A model generated the notes under the pieces. It did not search any database and was not told the origin of the DNA. It saw only the letters and a program-made list of their open reading frames with translations. From positions 20,887 to 84,886 of the forward strand of contig CALCCG010000185.1 in the NCBI GenBank assembly GCA_937899785.1: a stretch of DNA of 64,000 nucleotides. Reading direction: 5' to 3'. The position numbers and the translations under genes are program-made. Shown one piece after another: positions 37,715-48,002 of this stretch. The stretch's first letter is position 1. Each line of letters opens with the position of its first letter. The DNA comes from an uncultured Erythrobacter sp. (lineage in GTDB: Bacteria > Pseudomonadota > Alphaproteobacteria > Sphingomonadales > Sphingomonadaceae).

Positions 37715-38518
37715 TTAAAGTGCAATGTCCGCGTAAAAGTCGCGCGACAGACCGGCTGCGAGACGCGCCGAGTCGTTGAACGGCGGCTTAACGGCGCCGC
37801 GGAAGTGCTCGCCAACAAGGGATTTCCAGTAGGCTTCAGGCGCTTCGCCAAGGGACTTTGCGTGCGCGAGAAAATGCTTGGTGCCCACCGCCACATGCCG
37901 GATTTCGTCTTCAAGTATGCGCGCGAGGATTTTCGCGCCGCCCTCGTCGCCCGCAGCCCGCACCCGCTCCAAAGTCGCCGGGGTGACGTCCAACCCGCGC
38001 GCCTCAAGCACCATCGGGACAACGGCCAGTCGCGCGGCGACATCGTGCCGGGTCGCGTGCGCGGCCTGCCACAAACCCCCATGCGCCGGTAAAGCGCCGT
38101 AATGGCTGCCCAACGACTCCAGCTTGCGGGCGAGAAGCGCGAAGTGCATCGCTTCGTCCGCAGCGACATCGAGGAAATCGCTGACAAAGTCTTCGCCCAT
38201 GTCTTCGCCGAACCGACCGGCCATATCCAGCGCCAGATCAATCGCCACAAACTCAATATGCGCAAGACTGTGCCACAAGGCGATCCGAGCGCGCTCAGAC
38301 CCGCCTTTGCCGCGCCTGGGCATTTTGTTCGGCGGCAGAAGCTCGGGCTCGTGCGGACGCGCGGGGGGATCCGGCATTGGCGCGTCAAAAGCAAAGGCCA
38401 GCCGCCCTTGACGCCAACCCCGCGCCACGGCCCGCGTCGCAAAGCACTTAGCGCGAGGGTCAGGAGTCAGCAACGCAGCGCGTACCGCGCCTGACACGGT
38501 TGGCGCATTCGATCGCAT
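37715..38518 (-). CDS. DUF455 family ferritin-like protein
   Basis: This 267-residue protein is helical, with diiron-type motifs in the ferritin-like arrangement: HSLAHIEFVAIDLALDM, DEAMHFALLARKL and EDEIRHVAVG. DUF455 proteins are di-iron carboxylate proteins related to tRNA hydroxylases (MiaE-like), and their reaction is generally unknown. The ATG at 38518 was chosen because the upstream in-frame extension runs through the bcp gene. It lies 5 nt after bcp, so glnE-bcp-DUF455 is probably one operon. Confidence 0.87.
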   Translation of the reverse strand: MRSNAPTVSGAVRAALLTPDPRAKCFATRAVARGWRQGRLAFAFDAPMPDPPARPHEPELLPPNKMPRRGKGGSERARIALWHSLAHIEFVAIDLALDMAGRFGEDMGEDFVSDFLDVAADEAMHFALLARKLESLGSHYGALPAHGGLWQAAHATRHDVAARLAVVPMVLEARGLDVTPATLERVRAAGDEGGAKILARILEDEIRHVAVGTKHFLAHAKSLGEAPEAYWKSLVGEHFRGAVKPPFNDSARLAAGLSRDFYADIAL

Positions 38519-38523
38519 TGCGG

Positions 38524-38997
38524 TCAAAGCGTCTTGGCAGCGGCGAGCACTTCTTCTGCGTGCCCCTTGACCTTCACCTTGGGCCAGATCTGGGCAATCG
38601 CGCCGCCCGCATCGACCAGATAAGTGCTGCGAACCATGCCCAAATACGTCTTCCCGTACATCTGCTTCTCCGTCCATATGCCGAGCGCGTCAGACAGTCC
38701 GCCTTCCTCCGCGTCGGTTGCCAGCGGCGTGGTCAGATCGTGCTTGGCTATAAAGTTCTGGTGCTTCTTGGCCGAATCCTTGCTGACGCCGAGGAGTTCA
38801 ACGCCTGCGGCCTCAAAGTCGCCTTTCAAGGCGGAGAAGTCCTTGGCCTCCGTGGTGCAGCCGGGTGTGTTGTCCTTTGGATAGAAGAAGAGCACCAGCT
38901 TTTTGCCGGCAAAGTCGCTGGGTTTGACACTGCCGCCATCAGGCGTGCCCATGGCGATATCGGGAATGGCGTCGCCGGCTGCAGGAAAGTCGCTCAT
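38524..38997 (-). CDS. bcp: Thioredoxin-dependent peroxiredoxin, Bcp type
   Basis: This 157-residue peroxiredoxin reduces hydroperoxides. The peroxidatic Cys is in FFYPKDNTPGCTTEAKDFSA near residue 47. The position five residues later, where many Bcp proteins have a resolving Cys, is Lys, and no other Cys occurs in the protein. It is therefore a 1-Cys form that needs an external thiol. Its ATG overlaps the glnE stop by 4 nt, and DUF455 follows 5 nt downstream. Confidence 0.95.
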   Translation of the reverse strand: MSDFPAAGDAIPDIAMGTPDGGSVKPSDFAGKKLVLFFYPKDNTPGCTTEAKDFSALKGDFEAAGVELLGVSKDSAKKHQNFIAKHDLTTPLATDAEEGGLSDALGIWTEKQMYGKTYLGMVRSTYLVDAGGAIAQIWPKVKVKGHAEEVLAAAKTL

Positions 38998-41771
38998 GGT
39001 TTTTGCTCCATTTTGGATGAATCAGGGAATGCGTCTAGAATGTCCGCGCCAAAGGTCTGGTTCCAGACTTCGCACACACGGCGTCGCGCTTCGGCAAATT
39101 CGCTCAGCAAGCGTGCGTAGCTGTCAACGCCGCAAGCCCGGGCCAAGGCGCGCGAGGCGCATTCGGGAGGTCGGAACGCGGTCGGCGCCAAGAGACGCAG
39201 AGAAACCAACATGCGCGTCAGAAGATCATAATCGGGCCGGAAGCTTGGGGGCAAAAGTCCGGCCTGGATAAGAGCCGGGATTGCAGCTCCGAGATCGGGC
39301 GAGTACGCTTCCGGATGCGCGTAGGCCAGCGCGACCCTGTCCTTTGTAACCCCTTGCAATTGCAAGAAATGGACAAGAAACTCACAATCAATCAACCCGC
39401 CGCGTTGGCGCTTTACGTCAAGTGGACCAACCGGCGATTTGTGCTGCGCCATTTGCGCGCGCATCGCGCTCACTTCGGCGCGCACGCTGTCAGGATCGCG
39501 CGGGCGCCGCAGCACCTTGTCCATGATCGCCTCAAGCGCCCCGCGCCCTTCATCCGAACCCACAAGCACGCGCGCACGGGCAAGCGCCATATGCTCCCAG
39601 GTCCAGGCCGCGTCGCGCTGGTACTTTTCAAACGCGGCGCAACTTACCGCCAGCGGGCCTTGCGCACCCTGCGGGCGCAGCCTCGTGTCGATCTCGTAGA
39701 GAGCGCCTTGCGCGGTCGGCACGGACAAGGCGGCGGTCACGCGACCGGCCAGACGGTTGTAGTAATTGGTGGCTGAGATAGAGCGCGGGCCGTTCGAGGG
39801 TTCGCTGAAATCGCCGGCAAACAGATACACAACATCCAAGTCCGACGCATGGGTGAGCGCGCCGCCCCCAAACCGGCCAAGCCCTAGAACCAAGAGCTCG
39901 CTGCCCTCAATCCAGCCATGTCGGCGCGCAAATTCCGCATGCGCTGCAGGGACTGCGAGGCTGAGTGCAGCTTCCGCAATGCGGGACAGCGCCGCGCCGA
40001 TATCAATGGGATCCGCCAGTCCCTCAATCAGTTGAAGACCCAGAGCAAAGCGCAGCTCGCCCGTTACGCGTCGAATCGAGTCGAGCAACGCTTCGTAGTC
40101 CTCTCGCCCGGCGCTGCGTTCAATATGCTCGGCGATAGCCTCGACCGAACCCGGCAGCTCCAATGCACCTGGATCCAGAAGGATGTCGAGCAATTCGGGC
40201 CGACGCGCAAGCTCGTCCGACAAGGTCGGCGCGAGGGTAAGAGCGGCGACCAGACGGTCCAGCAATTCCGGCTGCGCGGTGAGCAAGCGAAACAAGGTGA
40301 CCGCGGATGGCGCGCGCTCAAGCACGCTTTCCCAGCGAATCAGGGCACGCATCGGATCATCACTTGCCGCAAGAGCGTCGAGCAAAGCGGGCGTCAGCGC
40401 GTCAAACGCGGACAGCGCCTGCTCGCTGCGCAGCGCCTGATAGCGTCCATCCCGCCACGCCGCGACACGCGCCGCAAGCGCCCCTGCGTCATCAAAGCCC
40501 AGTGTCGTCAAGCGCTCTTCGCTCTCCTTCACCGGCATCGGTTCAGGTGTGACAGCCCGATCCTGGGGCACAGGTTCACCGATCAGCTCGGCAAAGACAG
40601 ACGCTGTCTTATCCGTCAGGGTGCGAAGCTCAGCCAGCAGCGCCTTGCCGTTTGCAAGCCCATCGAGCCGGGCGACCGCGTCAAGCGCTTCGCCGCCTGG
40701 CAATTCGTGGGTTTGGCGATCGTTCACCATTTGCAGCCGATGTTCAACCACACGCAGTCGATCGTAATTATCGCCGAGGGTTTGCGCCTGATCGGGATCA
40801 AGGCGCCCGGCCTGCGCCAGCGCGCCAAGCGCCGCACGCGTGCCCCGCACGCGCAACCCGCGATCGCGACCGCCATGAATCAACTGGAGGGTTTGTACGA
40901 TGAATTCGATCTCGCGAATTCCGCCGCGCCCGCGTTTGACGTTGAAGCCCGGGCCGGGATCAGGCGGGCCATCCGCCGCGTCTCTGAAAAGCGCGGACAG
41001 CGAACGAATCTCCTCCATGGCGCCGAAATCACGCGTCGCGAGACATACAAAGGGCCGGCTCGCTTCGAGGAACGCCTCCCCCGACGCAATATCTCCCGCT
41101 GCCGCCCGCGCACGGGTAAACGCAGCGCGCTCCCAGGGGAGAGCCGCGCTTTGATAATGCTCCAAGGCCAAGGCGCGAGGCACCGCCAAAGGGCTGATCT
41201 CGCTCGCTGGACGCAGGCGCAGATCGACCCGAAAGACATATCCGTGCGCGGTGTTCTGGGAGAGCAATTTCACGATCCGGCGCGTATAACGTTGCGCGGC
41301 CTCACCCGCGTCGTCCTTTGCTCGCACCGGCAATGTTGCAGGATCGTAAAGCAGCACCGGATCAATATCGGAGGAATAGTTGAGCTCGCCCGCGCCCTGC
41401 TTGCCCAGCGCGAGCGCGATAAAGCCATCGACGCGCGGCTCGCCCGTGCGCTCGCTGATGGCGGTGCGGATCGCCCGGTCGAGGGCGCGGTCGGCAAATT
41501 GTGTAAGCTCGGCAACAACCTTGCTCAAAGGGAAGGCTCCCGCCAAGTCCCCAAGAGCAAGCGCAACCGCGAGCGCCAATCGCTCCTGACGAAGCGCCAC
41601 TGCGGTGTCCTCATATTGGCCCTGCGCGCGCGCCCATGTAAGCGCCGCCTCACCGCGCCCCTGTGCCAGGATGTCGGATAGGTCGGGCAGCCGGTCCAGC
41701 GATCGATTCAGAAACGGCGCGTAGCGGCGCGCGCGTTCCAGAGCGTCGATCCAGGCGGCGTGATCTCCCAT
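38994..41771 (-). CDS. glnE: Bifunctional glutamine synthetase adenylyltransferase/adenylyl-removing enzyme
   Basis: This protein of about 925 residues controls glutamine synthetase by reversible adenylylation. It has two nucleotidyltransferase domains: the N-terminal deadenylylase with ELNYSSDIDPV (near residue 140), and the C-terminal adenylyltransferase with LGRFGGGALTHASDLDVV (near 630). A helical regulatory linker joins them. Size and order are standard. The ATG at 41771 begins the conserved region; a long in-frame extension upstream crosses the divergent agmatine deiminase gene and was rejected. No strong Shine-Dalgarno is visible, so the exact start is less certain. The stop overlaps the bcp ATG. 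Confidence 0.92.
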   Translation of the reverse strand: MGDHAAWIDALERARRYAPFLNRSLDRLPDLSDILAQGRGEAALTWARAQGQYEDTAVALRQERLALAVALALGDLAGAFPLSKVVAELTQFADRALDRAIRTAISERTGEPRVDGFIALALGKQGAGELNYSSDIDPVLLYDPATLPVRAKDDAGEAAQRYTRRIVKLLSQNTAHGYVFRVDLRLRPASEISPLAVPRALALEHYQSAALPWERAAFTRARAAAGDIASGEAFLEASRPFVCLATRDFGAMEEIRSLSALFRDAADGPPDPGPGFNVKRGRGGIREIEFIVQTLQLIHGGRDRGLRVRGTRAALGALAQAGRLDPDQAQTLGDNYDRLRVVEHRLQMVNDRQTHELPGGEALDAVARLDGLANGKALLAELRTLTDKTASVFAELIGEPVPQDRAVTPEPMPVKESEERLTTLGFDDAGALAARVAAWRDGRYQALRSEQALSAFDALTPALLDALAASDDPMRALIRWESVLERAPSAVTLFRLLTAQPELLDRLVAALTLAPTLSDELARRPELLDILLDPGALELPGSVEAIAEHIERSAGREDYEALLDSIRRVTGELRFALGLQLIEGLADPIDIGAALSRIAEAALSLAVPAAHAEFARRHGWIEGSELLVLGLGRFGGGALTHASDLDVVYLFAGDFSEPSNGPRSISATNYYNRLAGRVTAALSVPTAQGALYEIDTRLRPQGAQGPLAVSCAAFEKYQRDAAWTWEHMALARARVLVGSDEGRGALEAIMDKVLRRPRDPDSVRAEVSAMRAQMAQHKSPVGPLDVKRQRGGLIDCEFLVHFLQLQGVTKDRVALAYAHPEAYSPDLGAAIPALIQAGLLPPSFRPDYDLLTRMLVSLRLLAPTAFRPPECASRALARACGVDSYARLLSEFAEARRRVCEVWNQTFGADILDAFPDSSKMEQKP

Positions 41772-41882
41772 TGCTGGCGGATTTGGCCCTCTCTCCAGCG
41801 GACCGCAAGGCCTGTGTTTGCCCTGAGGCTTGGGCGCGTTAAGGGGCAGCTGCGCAAAAGCGGCAAGCCGAGGGAAGATCCC

Positions 41883-42878
41883 ATGCCCAAAATCATCATG
41901 CCTCCTGAATGGGCTCCACAAGACTGGCTCTGGATTGGCTTCCCGCACCTCGCCGAAGAGTGGCCCGGTGTTCTGGTTAAGGCCCAAGAGCAAATCGCAG
42001 CCTTTGCTAACGCCGTGGCCGAGAGTGGCCAGAATGTGAGGCTCCTGGTGCGCAATGAAGCCAACAAGGCGCGCGCCAAAGCGTTGGTCAGTGAGGCGGT
42101 GACGCTGGAGCAGCGCATTTATGGCGACATCTGGCTGCGCGACACCGGGCCCTTGATCGTGTTCGAGGAGGGCGAGCTCGCTGCGCGCCGCTTCGGCTTT
42201 AACGGTTGGGGAGGGAGATATGAGATGGCCGGGGACGCGACCATCGGCGGCGAGCTGGCGCGTGATTGCGGGCTTTCTCCAAAGATCAGCGCCATGATCC
42301 TTGAAGGCGGAGCGGTGGACGGCGATGGCACCGGACTGGCGATCACCACCGAGCAGTGCTTGCTCAACGCCAACCGCAACCCCTCTTTGTCGCGCAACGA
42401 GATGGAAACCGAGCTCGCGCATCATCTCGGATTTGAGCGGCTCGTTTGGCTCGGGGATGGCCTTGTGAACGATCACACAGACGGCCATGTCGACAATCTG
42501 GCGCGGTTCGTCGGGCCAGCGCGGGTCGTCGTGCCCGATGCGGCCGGAGCGGATGATCTGAACGCGCAAATATACACTGATGCCGCCCACCGCTTGGCCC
42601 TGGCCGGTTTGGATGTGGCGCGAATCCCGTCCCCCGGGCGGATCGAGCGCGACGGACAGATCGAACCAGCCAGTTACGTGAACTTTGCCATCACGACGCG
42701 GCTTGTGGTGGTCCCGACCTTTGGTTCACCGCATGATGCGGACGGTGTAGCGGCCATCGCAAGTCTCTTTCCCGACCGAGAAACGGTGGGCTTAAGAGCG
42801 GAGGCGGTTCTGGCAGGCGGCGGGGGATTCCACTGCGCCAGCCAGCAAATGCCTCGTGCGGTCAGAGGCCCTAGTTAA
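41883..42878 (+). CDS. aguA: Agmatine deiminase family protein
   Basis: This 331-residue enzyme of the peptidylarginine/agmatine deiminase fold most likely converts agmatine to N-carbamoylputrescine. Conserved features are WLWIGFP at the N-terminus, DIWLRDTGP near residue 82, EGGAVDGDG near 140, DHTDGHVDNLARFV with the catalytic His near 198, and GGGGFHCASQQMP with the nucleophilic Cys near the C-terminus. GAGGGAAG precedes the ATG at 41883. It is divergent from glnE across 111 bp. Confidence 0.92.
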   Translation: MPKIIMPPEWAPQDWLWIGFPHLAEEWPGVLVKAQEQIAAFANAVAESGQNVRLLVRNEANKARAKALVSEAVTLEQRIYGDIWLRDTGPLIVFEEGELAARRFGFNGWGGRYEMAGDATIGGELARDCGLSPKISAMILEGGAVDGDGTGLAITTEQCLLNANRNPSLSRNEMETELAHHLGFERLVWLGDGLVNDHTDGHVDNLARFVGPARVVVPDAAGADDLNAQIYTDAAHRLALAGLDVARIPSPGRIERDGQIEPASYVNFAITTRLVVVPTFGSPHDADGVAAIASLFPDRETVGLRAEAVLAGGGGFHCASQQMPRAVRGPS

Positions 42879-42912
42879 CAATCTGTTATGAGTTTTGCAC
42901 GATCACTTGTTT

Positions 42913-43047
42913 ATGAGCAGAGCGAAAAGCCTCCCAATGACCGCCTATCAGGCCGCGCAGCAATGGGTTGAAGTCGCCAGCGGCAGCGTGATTGCGCTCA
43001 CCTGCGCCGCGGCTCTGATCCTCGCCGGCCAGCCGCTCCCCTTCTGA
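42913..43047 (+). CDS. Possible small membrane protein (44 residues)
   Basis: This short frame encodes a basic N-terminus, an amphipathic Gln/Trp stretch (TAYQAAQQWVEVA) and one hydrophobic helix (VIALTCAAALILAG) ending LPF. It lies in the otherwise empty gap between agmatine deiminase and the DUF1223 gene. No clear ribosome site precedes either ATG (42913 or 42937), so the gene is a candidate only. Confidence 0.4.
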   Translation: MSRAKSLPMTAYQAAQQWVEVASGSVIALTCAAALILAGQPLPF

Positions 43048-43132
43048 AGGTTACCCTTCCCCAAGCGCTGTAACCCTTTGGCTCGCTGAGCCGAACGCAC
43101 ACGTGACCGCGATGTGACGAAAAGGGTGCGCC

Positions 43133-43885
43133 ATGCTTCGATTGCTGCTTGTCTTAACGCTCACTGCAGGGGTTGCGATGGCGACGATAGGCCAACCCCC
43201 GGCGACCGCCGCGCAATCAGCCACGCCGCCAGTGCCGAGCGGACCGGTTTTGGTAGAGCTCTTCACCAGCCAGGGCTGCTCATCGTGTCCGCCCGCTGAC
43301 CGGCTAGCGGAGAGGCTCGCTCGCGAAGAGGGCCTGGTGATCGTTTCGCGCCCGGTCGACTATTGGGATCGACTGGGCTGGAAAGATACGCTGGCCTCGC
43401 CCGACAACACCGCTCTGCAACGCGCCTATGCCCGCCGCGGGCTGAACGGCTATAACGGCGTGTACACCCCGCAAATGGTGGTTGCCGGCGCGTTCGGCGA
43501 AGTCGGCTCAAATGAGCGCGCGCTGCGCTCGCAAATCCGCGCCGCCAAGTCTCTTGCGAGCCGCGTTGCCATAAGCGTCAAGCCCGTGGTGGGGCGCGGG
43601 TTTGCGGTGGGCGTGGCGGGCCAGCCAGTGCGCACCGCTGAGCTGTGGCTGCTGAGCGTCTCGCGCGAGGAAGACATCGCGATCGGGCGCGGCGAGAACC
43701 GTGGTCGCACCGTGCGCTACACCAACGCGCTGATCGATGAAGAGAGACTTGCGACGTGGACCGGCGGAACGTTCAGCCTCGCGATCGAAGCGGACCAGTT
43801 AAAGGTTAGCGGCGCCGACCGCTACGCCCTGGTCTTGCGCGAACCGAGCGGCGGACCTGTCCTTGCCGCGCAATGGCTGGACTAA
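43133..43885 (+). CDS. DUF1223 family exported thioredoxin-fold protein
   Basis: This 250-residue protein has a signal peptide (LLLVLTLTAGVAMA). A DUF1223 domain follows that begins VELFTSQGCSSCPPADRL, a thioredoxin-like fold with a CSSC motif. Its C-terminal half is beta-rich. The family is widespread in alphaproteobacteria and its biochemical role is not established, though the CxxC suggests redox or metal handling in the periplasm. AAAAGGG lies before the ATG. It is convergent with the TSUP gene, 16 bp away. Confidence 0.9.
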   Translation: MLRLLLVLTLTAGVAMATIGQPPATAAQSATPPVPSGPVLVELFTSQGCSSCPPADRLAERLAREEGLVIVSRPVDYWDRLGWKDTLASPDNTALQRAYARRGLNGYNGVYTPQMVVAGAFGEVGSNERALRSQIRAAKSLASRVAISVKPVVGRGFAVGVAGQPVRTAELWLLSVSREEDIAIGRGENRGRTVRYTNALIDEERLATWTGGTFSLAIEADQLKVSGADRYALVLREPSGGPVLAAQWLD

Positions 43886-43901
43886 GCGGGGCCCGGCACC
43901 G

Positions 43902-44645
43902 CTAGAAGAGGCGCAAGACGGCCGCGACGGCCGCTCCACCCAGCACCAGGCCGACAATCAGGCGCCACACCCGATCGCTGACCGATCCAAAGACGAGCGA
44001 ACCAAGCCAATTGCCCAACAGCACGAAGGGGAAGAGCGCCAGACCAAACGTCAGGGTTCGAGCGTTGAGCACGCCGATAGCCACGCCCGACCCCACACCC
44101 GCTATCGCTGCGATACCGAACACGCCGATCATCGAGGCCTTGGCGGTCGCCTTTGGGATATCGCGGCTCATGTAATACGGGATCACTGGCGGTCCAGGCA
44201 TCCCGACGAGGCCCGTCAGCAAGCCGGCGGACAATCCCGTGGCTGTGGTGATGGCTGCGGAGTGCTGGACTAGCCCCCGCTGCGGGAGAAGGATGGCAAA
44301 GAAGGCAATCAGCGCGGCCAAAGCGATCAGCACCCGCGCAAAGGCCGGCGGCATCGCATACAGCAACAGCAGACCTGGTAAAGTTCCGGCCACGATAAGC
44401 GCGCCGAGGATTAAAACGCTGCGCTCGGCTTCGCGAAGGACAAGCCGCACGTCCGTCAACGCCAAGAGGCCGGCCATGATATTGATGGCCAGCACCGCTT
44501 CGACCGGGGATATAGCGAGCGCGAGGACCGGGACCAGCACAATGCCAAAGCCAAACCCGGTCACCCCGCGAACGCCCGCCGCGCCGAGCGTTGCCGCGAC
44601 GGCCACCGCAATCTGCAGTGCGCTGATCCCCTCGAGGAACTCCAC
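43902..44645 (-). CDS. TSUP family transporter (TauE/SafE type)
   Basis: This 247-residue protein has about eight transmembrane helices and the TauE/SafE repeats, with GVTGFGFGIVLVPVLAL in the first half and LLTGLVGMPGPPVIPYYM in the second. The family exports sulfite, sulfoacetate or other organosulfonates or small anions; the substrate here cannot be told. It begins with GTG at 44645, 5 nt after the thrS stop, so it is probably co-transcribed with thrS. Confidence 0.9.
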   Translation of the reverse strand: MEFLEGISALQIAVAVAATLGAAGVRGVTGFGFGIVLVPVLALAISPVEAVLAINIMAGLLALTDVRLVLREAERSVLILGALIVAGTLPGLLLLYAMPPAFARVLIALAALIAFFAILLPQRGLVQHSAAITTATGLSAGLLTGLVGMPGPPVIPYYMSRDIPKATAKASMIGVFGIAAIAGVGSGVAIGVLNARTLTFGLALFPFVLLGNWLGSLVFGSVSDRVWRLIVGLVLGGAAVAAVLRLF

Positions 44646-44650
44646 CAGGC

Positions 44651-46615
<1,965 letters not shown>

Positions 46616-46709
46616 CGTCAAAAATTCCGTCTGCTCTTGCGCGCGCCCTAAGCGAAGCGAACGCGCGCCGAAAGAGCGGTGTGAGGGTTTGATAACGATT
46701 TCGGGAGGA

Positions 46710-46740
46710 CACCGCACCACCCGAAACCGGGTTGGCGGTG
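46710..46740 (-). promoter_or_regulatory. Hairpin in the thrS leader
   Basis: CACCGC-A-CCACCCG (46710-46723) pairs with CGGGTTG-GCGGTG (46728-46740): 6 bp, a bulged A, then 7 positions with one mismatch, closed by a 4-nt AAAC loop (GTTT on the minus strand). It starts about 95 nt upstream of the thrS ATG, in the expected leader, and has no T-tract. In other bacteria thrS is controlled through leader structures; the same here is only an inference. Confidence 0.35.
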
Positions 46741-46903
46741 GCTAAGCGCTTAACGCGTGACCAACCGCCCCCGGACATCCGAGGTTGTAGTTGTCAGTGT
46801 TGTGGTCAGCGAAAAGATCATGCCCGCTAGATAGCGATCCGAGATTGCAATGTCATTACCGGATTAGCCCGGATCGCATATTGGAAAGTCTCGACGCCTA
46901 TTT

Positions 46904-46952
46904 GGAAAGGAGACTTGACAATATGACACTTTATATGACAAGTCTACTTTCC
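46904..46952 (+). promoter_or_regulatory. 14-bp inverted repeat, likely operator/promoter of the membrane/XRE cassette
   Basis: GGAAAGGAGACTTG (46904-46917) and CAAGTCTACTTTCC (46939-46952) are inverted repeats that match at 13 of 14 positions, separated by 21 bp. A -35-like TTGACA (46915-46920) overlaps the left arm, and the spacer contains the direct repeat ATATGACA twice, 12 bp apart. The repeat ends 23 bp before the first gene's ATG. No clear -10 box was found. It is a plausible binding site for the XRE regulator at the end of the cassette. Confidence 0.55.
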
Positions 46953-46975
46953 ATAGTTGAAAGGGAGCTTTACTA

Positions 46976-47152
46976 ATGAAGAATCCGTACAGAGCGCTCG
47001 CCTGGTCCGCTCTCATGATTGGCGCCGCCATTGCGATGCAGGTCTATGGGTTCAGCGACGCCGCCAGCTACAGTGTGACCGCCGGGCTTGGCGGAGCCGC
47101 GTGGGGGACGCTCAGTTCCAGCAGCGCCTGCACCGGAGGCCCCCTCCAATGA
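46976..47152 (+). CDS. Small membrane protein, first gene of the membrane/XRE cassette
   Basis: This 58-residue protein has a basic N-terminus, one clear hydrophobic helix (LAWSALMIGAAIAMQVYGF) and a Gly/Ser/Ala-rich end. GGGAG lies upstream of the ATG, and its TGA overlaps the ATG of the next gene (ATGA), so translation is coupled. I do not know the family. The overlap, the ribosome site and the operator-like repeat upstream all argue that it is real despite its size. Confidence 0.7.
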   Translation: MKNPYRALAWSALMIGAAIAMQVYGFSDAASYSVTAGLGGAAWGTLSSSSACTGGPLQ

Positions 47153-47781
47153 ACGGGACCAAACCGCAAAAAACCGGCTTGCTAGGACGCGGGCCGTGGT
47201 TCTGGCTGAGCCTGACCGCTGGTTGCACCGCCGCTGTTGTCGGCCTCAAGTTCAGCGGTGCGATCGAGAAATCGACGACCGCCCTTCTCCTGATGGTGGT
47301 CCCGCTCGGCACGTTTCTGGCGATGTTGGCATCGCTGCTCCGGGTGAACGAGAGCGGATCGGGCAACTGCGTGCAGAGGGGCGAGGCGCAGCGCCGCTAC
47401 ATCAAGCGGGTGGCGGTTTTCACCTCGCTCTATCTTGCAACCTTCGCCGCGCTCACCTTCCTCGATCAGCTTGGCGAAGCGCCACTCGCCGCCCGCTTCA
47501 TCGTGGCCGCTATGCCCGGAATTGCCATCATCGGGGTTTTCTGGGCCATCGGTCGCCTGATCGTCGAGGAAGGCGACGAGTTCATCCGCATGCTCACCAT
47601 CCGCCAGACGCTGGTCGCCTCGGCGCTGGCCATGAGCGCAGCCTCGGTCTGGGGCTTTCTGGAAAGCGCTGAGCTTGTCGCACATGTCGATGCTTATTGG
47701 TACGCGGTGGTGTGGTTTGGCGGTCTGTTTGTCGGCGCGCTGGCCAACCGGATCGAATACGGCACTTGGGGAGCAGCGTGA
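47149..47781 (+). CDS. Polytopic membrane protein of unknown function
   Basis: This 210-residue protein has about five or six hydrophobic helices (for example WFWLSLTAGCTAAVVGL, ALLLMVVPLGTFLAMLASLL and FIVAAMPGIAIIGVFWAIG). The short acidic segment EEGDEFIRMLTIRQT lies between helices and is probably cytoplasmic. Its ATG at 47149 overlaps the stop of the 58-residue protein gene. Longer in-frame starts would run through that gene in another frame and are rejected. Membrane proteins of this size are often encoded directly before small XRE regulators, as here, but their activity is unknown. Confidence 0.82.
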   Translation: MNGTKPQKTGLLGRGPWFWLSLTAGCTAAVVGLKFSGAIEKSTTALLLMVVPLGTFLAMLASLLRVNESGSGNCVQRGEAQRRYIKRVAVFTSLYLATFAALTFLDQLGEAPLAARFIVAAMPGIAIIGVFWAIGRLIVEEGDEFIRMLTIRQTLVASALAMSAASVWGFLESAELVAHVDAYWYAVVWFGGLFVGALANRIEYGTWGAA

Positions 47782-47806
47782 TGGGTGGTGCCACAAGAGG
47801 TGCAAC

Positions 47807-47998
47807 GTGAAGAACCGTCTCAAGGTGCTGCGCGCCGAGCGCGATTGGTCGCAGCAAGACCTAGCTGAGCGGCTCGGCGTCTCGCGCCAAAGCGTGAACG
47901 CGATCGAAAAGGGCCGCTATGATCCCTCCTTGCCGCTGGCGTTCACTATCGCCGAAGTGTTCGAACTGCCGATTGAGGCAATCTTTAGCCGCGATTGA
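47807..47998 (+). CDS. XRE-family helix-turn-helix regulator
   Basis: This 63-residue protein is a single HTH_3 domain. The core is WSQQDLAERLGVSRQSVNAIEKGRY, with the recognition helix around SRQSVNAIE. The rest is FELPIEAIFS, typical of YozG-like mini-regulators that pair with small membrane proteins. GTG at 47807 has AGAGG about 7 nt upstream and starts the canonical domain. It probably regulates its own operon through the inverted repeat at 46904-46952; this is an inference. Confidence 0.88.
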   Translation: MKNRLKVLRAERDWSQQDLAERLGVSRQSVNAIEKGRYDPSLPLAFTIAEVFELPIEAIFSRD

Positions 47999-48002
47999 AG
48001 CC

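Larger units (their letters stand above)
46616..46975. other. 360-bp intergenic region between thrS and the membrane/XRE cassette
   Basis: This is the divergent control region of thrS (minus) and the 58-residue membrane protein gene (plus). It holds a hairpin on the thrS side and a long inverted repeat on the cassette side; both are listed separately. No further gene is visible in it. The right-hand 120 bp are AT-richer than the rest. Confidence 0.7.

Noticed and set aside
39918..41681. Long plus-strand frame opposite glnE
   Set aside because: It is an Arg/Gln-rich shadow of glnE with no domain.
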